NCBI RefSeq assembly: GCF_030272615.1
Contig: NC_081406.1
Coordinates: 164,281,521 to 164,345,520 of the forward strand
Length of the DNA stretch: 64,000 bases
Source of the DNA: Cryptomeria japonica
Lineage: Eukaryota; Streptophyta; Pinopsida; Cupressales; Cupressaceae
Reading direction: 5' to 3'
In this document: positions 55,168 through 64,000 of the stretch, piece by piece
How positions within the stretch are numbered: the first letter of the stretch is position 1
How the letters are laid out: each line of letters opens with the position of its first letter
Made by a program: the position numbers and the translations under genes
The notes under the pieces: model-generated
What the model saw: only the letters and a program-made list of their open reading frames with translations
Told to the model about the DNA's origin: nothing
Databases searched by the model: none

Positions 55168-56726
55168 TGATGGTATGTTAAAAGAATAAGTATCTAGTAG
55201 AATACTAAGAGGGGGGCTGGTGAATCAGTATATTGAAAAACTGATACAAAGTTCCCAAACTCAAATTCAATCACACAAAGTAAACATATCTCAGTTAAGA
55301 TCAATATTCATAAGAATACTTGACATCAACCGGTTTAACTGTTATGACAACTTAACAACAAACAAATTCAATCTTGTAAACATCAACAATGCTTAATCAT
55401 AACTCAATATATTCATCTCTCAATGTTGCTACTTATCATGCCTTATCAGAAGTTAATCAAATGAATAAATAAGATCATAACCACAAAAACATTGACCACT
55501 TGACACAAATGTTTATACGTAGAAAACCAAAATAGGTAAAAACCCCGGTGAGATGAGACTCAAAAGGATAGCTATTTGAACTCTTCTAAAGTTTGCCCTA
55601 TTAGGAGCCAAGCCTATTAAAGCTTTACAATAAGTCATTTTCAGAACTAATTCCGGTTAGGAATCACCCGGTTAAGGGATTTACAAATATGCCTTGATGA
55701 ATAGCATAATACCTTGTTAGGAGTAACCTTGCTGGAGGATTTAATAATCCAAGCTAATGGACCACCTGGTTAGAGGATTTAATGAGAACCAAGCTTGTTA
55801 GAGCTTACTTGGTTAAGGGATTTCACTTATGTTGTAATTGTTAGAAAACAACAGGATTTCTTGATCTATCTGATTAGCACTACATTTTCTTGATCAAATC
55901 CTTCTAAGCTTCAATCTGCCTTCACTCAAAGTGCAGATCCATTCACTGGTTAGGCAACTAAACACTCAATAGGTTTCTATCAATCTTGCCAACCACCTTT
56001 ACAAACAACTTCATCGACCTTAAATACAAATCAATTAGGTCGATAACACAACAAAAACCTAATTCTCATCATCGAGATTACAAACAAGTTGGTACTATCA
56101 ATTTCTACAACCAAATTAACTTCCATGAAATAAGAGCAACATAAATAACTCAATTGATTACACTTGCCAGGCATAAGAAAACCTTTCCAAAGACTATGTC
56201 CCATAACATAGCGACAAGTTAACACAATTTACTCCATGATACAAATAATAACCATCCACATAACTGGAATGCATAACATAAAAGGCCACATATGAGCATG
56301 TCTAATGCTCGGTCAAGGATAACATGCACGATCAACATCTCTATGCCTAATCTCATAACAACAATATGATCATAAGAATCCAATATCTCACTGAAAGGCT
56401 TGATGGTGCTAGGCACACCATAACGGTGCTACCTTCCATACAAGACCTTTGTGAATATCCCTTGTTGAGCAAGGTGGTTAGCCTCCAAGAGATAGTCACC
56501 ACACATAGGTAGGTAGTGAGTACTAGCTGCAACACAGCCTCACATACCCCCATCCTCAAGGTTCCCTGCGTCTACTTCCTCGTATACACTCATCCAAGCC
56601 CGTCTCCTACGTTCTTGGAGAGGAATTCACATTGCAACACAAGACCAGCGTACGAAAACATCAAGGATAAACCGGTTTAGCCACCAAAGTACAGATGAAT
56701 AAAGATAATAATCATCAATTCCAACA
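55168..56726 (-). repeat. 5' LTR of element M
   Basis: The inner end is fixed by the primer-binding site. The G-run (about 55211-55216) and the U5 segment (about 55520-55550) are in the expected places, and a TATA-like TATTTAAG lies near 56017-56024 on the minus strand. The outer end is taken at CCAACA 56726 (minus strand TGTTGGAATTG); this is uncertain, and 56230-56726 could belong to another repeat. Confidence 0.6.
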
Positions 56727-59331
56727 GTAAGGCAAAAAAAATAATCCGGAATCTCAACACCAAATCAAAAGTGCAAAAGATCACAAGATCGTGGCTAAAC
56801 CTTCACAGTCAAAGTAGAATAAATTGTTGGCCCACAAAGAATAAATAAATAAATAAAAGAAATTCATAAGTGCACATTACATCACTACGTGACTAATAGC
56901 TAGCCACCAACGAGGAAGGAAGGAACAATCGTCTAGCTATCCTAGTAGCTCATCATGTGGTGTGGCCAAGTCACACATCCACATGGCATGGCAGTGTGCA
57001 CCTCGACATCACCCCGCATCACGTTGTCACGTGGCATGGCTCTACCCTATACCTAGCGGTAGGCCGCATGGAAATGTCTACTACATCCCGCATCGTGTCT
57101 CAGCACAGCATGGCAATACTCCAAGCGGACAAAGCACGCAATGGACGTATCCCGCATGGCAGTGTACCCCGCGGATAAGGCACGCGCTGGTCACACTCCG
57201 CATAGCGATGTTCCTCTCAGGATACTCGCCGTAAGCCAGAGGTATACATGGCTAAGGTCTACCCACAAGTCTACCAACACTGGTCAGTTGGCAACTTATG
57301 TAAGAACAATAACACGCCTCTCATGAAGACAAGGCAACAGATGCTCCAATAGAATTCCAACAATATGCTCAAAAACTGCCATCTATAAGCTCAAATAAAG
57401 GAGAGGAATAGGCTGGCACACATAAACCTATAAATAGATTCATCAAAAGGGAAAGTATTGAGTACACCTTGATACAGTTTAGTAGTACAACTATATCATT
57501 CCTCGAAGTAGAGAAGCTAAAGTCGCTTCGCGCCGATATTACTCGTACGCCAATCCATACTATCCAAGGAACGGTCGCTTTGAATACTACCCCTTAACAT
57601 ACCAAGTTACCCACAACCCGAGGTTTGGTACTCAGTAGGGAAACAAATAAGCAACATTACATAAACAGTATGGTTTCCCATACTCATAAGCAACATATCC
57701 TCCATGGTTGATTACTTCACCAATCCATGGGCACACAAGATAAGCACTGGTTTCTTACAACACACACAATTACACCAGTACTGGTTTAGTCACATATACG
57801 GGGAGTACTTTTCAGTAGGCTAACATCTATTCAAGGAAGATTTTAATTATGCTTTCTATATAAATAACTGAATCAAGTTTACTCTAGATTCAAGTACTGA
57901 AATCATTAACAATTCACAATTATATAAGGAATTAACATCATTCCTATAGCTTTCTCGAATCTCACTAAGCATTCATAACTAAATTACTAGCTAAGCAAAT
58001 TCATTTCTAAAGCTTAAGACTTTCATCTATCACTATGAAGCCAAAAGCAAATATACAATTTCACATGTTTTATAAACATTCTATTTAAATCAATGCATCT
58101 TTTAATACCATTTCTAAAATTCTTATGATTAGGCAAAGAGAAGGGAAAGAGAGTTTGGTAACCAAACTATTTCCTACAAAAATGCAAGATCAATCAAGAT
58201 CACGCTATAATATTAAATTTCTCACTATAAGCCTATCATTTAAATACACGGTTTTCATTTCGCTACCGTTTTAGAAGGATGACAATCAGTCTCACAAAAC
58301 ATTTCCAATAATTATGGTTGCAACAGGAGGTTCTAGCTTTCCAAACAAAACAGAGATCAAGAGAGGCAATCTTTTCGATAATGCAAGACCTCATAAGAAC
58401 ACTCACTTATAATAATACAATATAGACACATGTCAAAATTGCAACCTATTAGACAAGATCACATAACGATCAAAGATAAGCAAAGAGCTATTAACCCAAA
58501 TAAAACATATTAATGCATGCACATCAAACAAGCTTTTCATCCACACTTTCCAAACACATTAAGGTAATTACACATACCCAAAAGCGAGCTCAATGGAGCA
58601 TTTGCTAAAATAAATTTTTAGTCAAACTGGTTTAATGAAACACATAAGACAATCTTTCGAAAAACACATTAATATTCTCTCGAAGCTACAATAACATGCT
58701 CTTTTTAATACTTCTTCTACAAACCAAGCAGTTTCACATAATTCAACTATTCGCATAGAATTGCACCTTACTAAGGTAGAATTTAATCATGCTACTCCTA
58801 CAAAATACACATGGAGAATTCTTTAAACGTACACATACAGTTTTCTCCCAATCACCCAAAATAAATTATTCTTAAAACTTATAGCCCTTTAATAATCTAA
58901 AAACATAAGCGACATAAGGCTCATACAAGGGTTCAAGAAGTCACACCCTTTTCTCTTGCAACAAGAAACTCAAATCAAAGATAATTACACATATCCTAAT
59001 CACTTCAATTTCCAGAAGGAGAGAGAGGAATGGTGATGATCATTAATTTTCTACAAAATAAGCATTCAATAAGGGAAGGTACATACGACTCTCTTTCAAA
59101 ATAAGAGTGATCGTAGACCAAGACATCAATAAGCACACAATGCACAAATAAGCACTCAAACACCAACATCAAGAAGGCGAAAACCAGGTGTGAACACACA
59201 CGTTACACACCAGCTAAGGTTTGCTCAATCACTCACATGCAAAAGGAGGACAAGCATACACATAAGGTCGATACACCTCACACAAATCGAGGGCACACGC
59301 GACACCAGAGATCCCAATGTTTGCAACATGG
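56727..59331 (-). other. interior of element N, apparently non-coding
   Basis: About 2.6 kb on the 3' side of the minus-strand primer-binding site of N. I find no gag, protease or pol motif in any frame. It is AT-rich except for the GC-richer repeat block at about 56983-57215. A chromovirus or copia element would show gag soon after the primer-binding site, so the element looks non-autonomous or heavily deleted. Confidence 0.5.
56983..57215. repeat. degenerate GCATGGCAGTGT tandem repeat
   Basis: Variants of CCGCATGGCA(G/A)TGTACC recur near 56983, 57014, 57037, 57064, 57087, 57107, 57151 and 57197, about 20-31 or 44-46 bases apart, suggesting an old tandem array with a unit near 23 or 46. The block is clearly GC-richer than its surroundings. 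The small plus-strand frames over it are repeat artefacts. Confidence 0.6.
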
Positions 59332-59345
59332 GCTCTGATACCAAA
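59332..59345 (-). promoter_or_regulatory. primer-binding site of element N
   Basis: The minus strand reads TTTGGTATCAGAGCC immediately after an LTR-type end GGGGCATTACA. This end and primer site are the arrangement used by Tekay/Del-type chromoviruses and some copia elements. Confidence 0.8.
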
Positions 59346-62300
59346 TGTAATGCCCCGCCAGGAAACCCCGAAGGGATTAAGCCAAACACAAGAATAGAGT
59401 GCAATTTTTTTTTTTTTAAAGTTACAACACATAAGAAGCAACAAGATATCAAAGATTCAGATTACATAGCGGAAGACTTCAACTAACTCCTAAAGAGTTT
59501 CCCAACGAGATTAATTAAATTTCACAATTCTCTTAACTCACACGATTAATCCAAAAGCTGAATATCTTAATAACGAGATAAATCATAATCAGGATAATTC
59601 CTTTCAAAAGAGGGAAATATAAATCACAAGCGAAGATTCATCATTAAGATCCATTCATAATCTTCATTCAAGCTTTTTATTTAAAATTACAAACCATACA
59701 TCTAACATTCTAATACACTAGGATTTCATCAAAATCATATGAGATCTTTTCAAGCATATTTAAATTCCTTAACAACAACTGAGTGTAATTCATTACTCTA
59801 AGTTACATTCTTCCATATTCTAACTTATTGCATTTAAAAGATGATTGCATACTAGCATCTACGATAAACTCATCTAAACCACTTACGCATTCGATCAACA
59901 TGGCATTCAAGAAAGAACTGAATAAAAGCATTTATAGTTAATTCCAATTATCCACTTAACCATTCTAACATAAGTTAATCATACATGATAAAGCTGAATA
60001 AAGGAACATAAGAGAATACATCACATAACACCAAAATGATCTCGGAGTTCACCCCTAAAGGGCTACATCTCCGGGTCTGCTCAACTGCAAGACCCCTCTG
60101 ATAATTAATAAAGGTTAAGAATACAAGAGGTTACACTATACAATCCAGCCATCAAGGCGATACATAAACAATATACAAACGACCGCACTGGTCAATTAAT
60201 ACATAAACGATCCTTTAAAAGAACAGGATCCAGCTGAACATAATCAAGCTAATACAAAGGTCCAGAAGAGCATCCATAACACTGAGCCATCACCCCCCAA
60301 GTCTAACATGAAACCGACACTCACAAGGGCAGAGACAAAAGGACGACTCACAAAAGGTACTCCTAACAGGACAAAACGACAACACACTAGCGAACGTAGG
60401 GACAAGTGTCATCACACAACCTGGTATGGATACCATGGCAGGTCTTCATAGGTCCCGGTCCCATACATTGGGTCACCCTGGCAACCTAATCCGAGCTTCT
60501 GGCCCATCCAAGCCTCATGTGGACCCACACATCCTCTCGCGAAGACAAGGAAGATGGTTTGCCATTTCAGGCCTTCTCACAGCATGTCGAATCTATGATA
60601 GCACTCGTCCCATGTGTGAGGCACAATTATCTTATTTAGAGATTACATTCTAATCTACTTAAAGGTTATCACTTATTAGACTCACTTTCGACGAGTTACC
60701 CAGCAGCCACTTTGGGCGCGGCCCCCAATCGAAAGCCACTTTCCCATACGACACTAGACTATACTCGGACGAACTCAAACCAAGGAATACACATGGTAAG
60801 ACGAACGGAGTTCAAGAAGGGAGAGACAATCATCAGGTCAAACATGACTCAAGGGTAATCACCTACTGACGGTACTCTAACTAGAGACCCGACCAACAAC
60901 GGTCAACCACAATCATCATTCGACTCACACACAAGGAGGATAAGATCAAAACGACACTACCACAATACAACAGTCAACTCGGAATCGAGGACTGAAACAG
61001 GTACCCCAAGTCAATCCATACGACAGGGTCCTATTAAACAAAGCAAAACATGCCATTTCATAATTAAAGGCGAATACAGAAATTAAACTCGCAAGGCAAT
61101 AATCAGAAAAGACAATATTTCCTCAAATTGATTTAATCATTACAAGTCGATCAAGTTTTCTACAAGATCTAAATCAGATTACAGTTATCTACCTCAACTA
61201 GGGATAAGTTGTTCTTGGTTTTCTAACTCTTAAGGTTCAAAGCATCGAACAGGCAAATTAAGCCATAATGAGTTTTTAACCAAATCATATTAGTAAATCT
61301 CAGACAACCATTAATCAACTAAAATAAGATATTTAATCTCCAATCAAAACGTCATTAACATACTGGTCTAAAATCAATCTCTACAGATTCATAATTTCAA
61401 TTCCAGATACATTATATGGATCACAGAAATTTAAATATAAAAAGGAAATCCAAATGAAGATAATCATTATCAAAAGCATATCGTTAAATTTCTAATGCCC
61501 AACGATAAATATTTCACTACTTTTCAATTACTCAGTGATATGTTCTACAAGCAGTAATTACATCGTATTTCAACGATCAAGATCTAGATTCATTAATCCA
61601 AGATCAATCAGAATAACATCAATGATATTCAGTTGCGAAGTTAACAGTTTTAGAACTTAATTAAAAGGAGGCATAAGTCACGAAATGAAGTTGAGTAATG
61701 CTTAATCTATAATCTCCATTATAAAATTAAACAATACCGATTTAACATTTATCATTTTTATGCCCCTTAATCATAATTACGCAACTAATTAACACTAACA
61801 TTAAAATAATATTCAACATATTATAAGCATTTTTTTTTAGAATACTAAAAAAAACATGCATAAAAAAAAAAAACGATTTTAAAAACTACGTTTATAACAA
61901 CAAAAAATGCATTTAAAATTATGTGGGAGGTGAGCTAAAAAAAACGCATTTAAATTAAGGATGGAGGCGAGGCGGCCGTGCCCTAACCCTAACTGAGGGA
62001 AGGGTGCGGGCGGCGCTCGCGGTGGTGCCCGCAGGTGCCGCGGCGCCCTGCGGCCACCGCCGTGAGCCACAGGCCACGCACATCGCAACCCACTGCGGGC
62101 GAGAACGGAGGAGAAGGGGGAGGACGTGCGGGCGAGGGGAGGAGGAGCGGTGGAGCTCCGCTCCCCGCCTCCAAACCCCCAACCAATGGTACTAAAAACC
62201 AAAATGCACGGCTTGAGAAAAATACAATACACAGTGATATCATTCAAACGCACAGTTCGAAAATAAAATCTTTTCTTTATTTTTTTTTTGAATACACACA

Positions 62301-63690
62301 GTTCGATATTAAAAAATCAATGTTTTCATTTTCCTTAAAACACAGTTCGAACTATAAAACAAAACGCCCACTACTAGGTTTGATAATGAATTCCGATTCA
62401 ATACAAATTCGGTTTAAACAAACTGAGATCGATATCACATTTTCTTGATGGGTTTCTCATTCTTTTCAAACTCCCAAGGGTTTCAAATGCCCAAAACGAA
62501 AAGAGGAATAACAACATCTCAAATACACTTCCAGCCAGCTAAATAATTTACTAAATCAGTTCATAAGCATGGCAGACAATGGAGAATCTAAAACCAGATA
62601 AAACCCCCATTTCCATTTCAAACAAAAACTAAAATTGAGAGAGTTGGATCCTACCTTAACACGCAATCCTGGCATAGCTGAAGGAGAGCCCACCTCCCAG
62701 ATCCAGCAAACTGCCTCCTCTCCAAAAAAACCCCCAAATTTCCTTCCAAAATTCTCTCCAACCAAAGATTTTCCAAATTTGTCCATCCTCTCCCATTTTC
62801 CCCAAATTTGGGTTATATGGAAGAGTTGACCCAAAAATTCCATTTTTGGAATAAAATTTCTTATTTAAAAATAATTCACAAAATTTAATTCTTTTCAACT
62901 ATAACAACAATTTAACTTGTTTTTCAATTCCAAAATCGATTTTCTCAACTAACTGAAGTTTAATCTTTCAATTCAAATAAGCCAACAGAACACAATTAAC
63001 TCTATGGCGATAAAATATAAAACTTTCTTTTTCTACAGCATATATAGAATGCATTAACTATTCAAGATCAGTCATTTAATCGAATTCACTTCCAATTTAA
63101 AATAAGCAATTCATATCAACGGAAATCGCATAACGGAAACCAGATTAATTTAATCCATTAATCATCAATGCACAAACTCATATATTTAATAAAGAAAATT
63201 ACTAAAGACTAATTAATCATTTAACTAAACACACCAGGCACGCAAATCGAGAAAGCCAACCAAACAGATGACTCGCAAACCCAAACAGGAAGGGGATTAC
63301 CGACGACAACTGGCGATGCTCATTGGAGCACGACTAAGGTCGACTAGGGTCTTACGACCACCTAATCCAACTCTAAGGATTAAAAAGGTACACTCAAACC
63401 TGCAATTCCAGGTGAAGATGAACCTCGCACTCATGCGGCGTTGTACCTGAAATCTCCTGCAACCAAGAGTCATACATGCATACATATATAAAATTTAATG
63501 AAAGCGTTAGCTCAATATTGATACCACGAAATAGGTACACTAACAACTTGCATACAACTAGTGTGAAAACCACATCATTAGCTATGCGTAAATCAAACAT
63601 CTGACTATAATCATTATATTAAGATAACTAATCAAGATTAAACCAATGTTAGAGATCGATTACAGTAGGGGTACTATAGATGTTGACTAA
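59346..63690 (-). repeat. putative long LTR of element N (right limit unknown)
   Basis: On the plus strand it starts TGTAATGCCCCGCCAGG, which is the LTR 3' end on the minus strand, next to the primer site. No second copy lies in the window, so the length is not proven. A minus-strand TATA-like CATATAACCC sits near 62813-62822, followed by a purine-rich stretch and a splice-donor-like AAGGTAGGA near 62653. If the LTR reaches past this it is over 3.4 kb, a size known for Tekay-type and LARD elements. The rest is AT-rich, with an A-run at 61862-61873 and a GC-rich island at 61965-62175. No gene is supported here. Confidence 0.4.
61965..62175. other. GC- and CpG-rich island in AT-rich repeat
   Basis: About 210 bases dense in CG, GCC and GGC words, in sharp contrast with both sides. 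Frames are open on both strands, as expected of GC-rich DNA, and give Arg/Pro/Ala-rich peptides without a domain. It could be a promoter-proximal or leader segment of the element, or a captured host fragment. Confidence 0.6.
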
Positions 63691-63890
63691 TCGCGCTCTC
63701 TATCACTCTTATTAGAACTGCTCATAGATGTAGTCTCTCCACTAATATCCACATCCTCCTCTCCACTCTCTACTTTTCTGTAACCGCTGCTACCAGATCT
63801 ATCCCACCACCATCTCTCCCTCCTCTATCTCTCCCTCCATCTCTCCCCCCACCTCTCCCTCTCCCCCTAGGACCCCTACCATGTCTAATC
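63691..63890 (-). pseudogene. Gly/Arg-rich frame near the window end, identity unknown
   Basis: On the minus strand RHGRGPRGRGRGGGRDGGRD then RGGRDGGG is read from about 63885. After a one-base frame change come DRSGSSGYRKVESGEEDVDI, SGETTSMSSSNKSDRERD and a TAG at about 63691. On the plus strand 63800-63870 is the low-complexity CTCCCTC repeat that encodes the Gly/Arg part. The acidic Ser-rich tail has normal composition. It may be the end of a gag-like or transposase-like protein, or only low-complexity DNA. Confidence 0.35.
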
Positions 63891-64000
63891 TGTTGAACAA
63901 CAATCAGAATTGTCAGATCTGTCAAAGGTATGAGAATGTGTTGTATCCATAATACACTATACTATGTTGTGGTCCCCGTATCTACAAGACCAACTCGCCA
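63891..64000. other. window end, no feature recognised
   Basis: No motif, LTR end or coding frame that I can support. Confidence 0.5.

Larger units (their letters stand above)
52563..56726 (-). mobile_element. element M: minus-strand copia element with large internal deletion
   Basis: On the minus strand: 5' LTR (about 56726-55168), primer-binding site, gag, protease and part of integrase. At 52899 integrase is joined directly to the inner part of the 3' LTR, of which only the terminal 336 bases (52898-52563) remain. RT, RNase H, the polypurine tract and most of the 3' LTR are lost. The flanks ATTAT (left) and GTAAG (right) do not match, so the right end is uncertain or rearranged. Confidence 0.85.

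Noticed and set aside
56957-57326. Three plus-strand open frames at 57 kb
   Set aside because: They run over the degenerate tandem repeat; the repeated His/Trp/Arg peptides follow the DNA repeat.
57910-57920. ATTAT at 57914 as right target duplication of M
   Set aside because: It would make the LTR about 2.7 kb, and ATTAT is common by chance in this AT-rich sequence.
61980-61993. Telomere-like CCCTAACCCTAAC
   Set aside because: Fewer than two and a half copies of a six-base unit, inside a GC-rich block; too short for an interstitial telomere array.
61879-62448. Several overlapping open frames on both strands of the GC island
   Set aside because: Open on both strands at once because stops are rare in GC-rich DNA; no domain, no start context, no continuity.
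62556-62898. Minus-strand frames rich in Gly/Phe/Trp
   Set aside because: Produced by GGAAATTTGG-type purine-rich DNA; two frames of similar length overlap and neither has a motif.
1-64000. Host protein genes, tRNA/rRNA genes, CRISPR arrays, operons
   Set aside because: None supported. All sizeable coding signals are retrotransposon gag or pol, and the tRNA-like words are primer-binding sites.

Overview
The window looks like intergenic DNA of a large, transposon-filled plant genome. It is AT-rich, made almost wholly of decayed, nested LTR retrotransposons (Ty1/copia and Ty3/gypsy), and holds no host gene, rRNA, tRNA gene, CRISPR or prokaryotic feature that I can support. The mix of copia elements with CSHHMTG-type proteases and roughly 1.1-1.6 kb LTRs, Tat-type gypsy elements with two RNase H domains, many solo LTRs and deep decay would fit a conifer or other gymnosperm. 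That assignment is an inference; the sequence does not prove it.

Layout, left to right. (A) 1-925, 3' part of a copia-type LTR cut by the window edge, then a decayed copia integrase (about 1435-1806) broken by another LTR-like block. (C) 2826-13615, a minus-strand Tat-type gypsy element with 3' LTR, PPT, integrase, second RNase H, RT-RNase H, G-patch linker, protease and gag; its 5' end is cut by (D) 13616-15295, a plus-strand copia 5' LTR and gag start. D is cut by (E) 15296-22233, a full-length, decayed copia element. E abuts (F) 22238-28847, a minus-strand copia element of the same family. (G) about 29037-32958 is a plus-strand copia element whose primer-binding site has a solo LTR of family A directly behind it (29908-30736, TSD TTGAT). 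G's integrase is cut by (H) 32959 onward, a gypsy LTR and leader carrying solo LTR (I) 34444-35539 (TSD GAGAC).

The right half begins with (J) 36034-37046, the 3' LTR of another minus-strand Tat-type element, interrupted just inside by a 986-bp terminal-inverted-repeat element (37075-38060). (K) 38339 to about 52562 is a plus-strand Tat-type element with gag, protease, G-patch-like segment, RT, RNase H, second RNase H and integrase, followed by an antisense coding frame. (L) 43534-47793 is inserted in K's RNase H region: a complete, relatively young copia element with two 492-bp LTRs and TSD AATAT. L encodes only gag and protease plus an acidic extension, with no integrase, RT or RNase H. (M) 52563 to about 56726 is a minus-strand copia element that lost everything between mid-integrase and mid-3' LTR. 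(N) about 56727 to the window end has a minus-strand primer-binding site (59332-59345), a long putative LTR to its right and an apparently non-coding interior to its left; it looks like a large non-autonomous or chromovirus-type element.

The most interesting items are L (a mobile gag-protease element that must borrow integrase and RT, and whose LTR has grown 28 bp over its own primer-binding site), the antisense coding frame beside K, the G-patch domain shared by the two Tat-type elements, the 21/18-bp in-frame minisatellite in C's gag, the TIR element inside J, and the mismatched flanks of E that point to recombination between nested elements.
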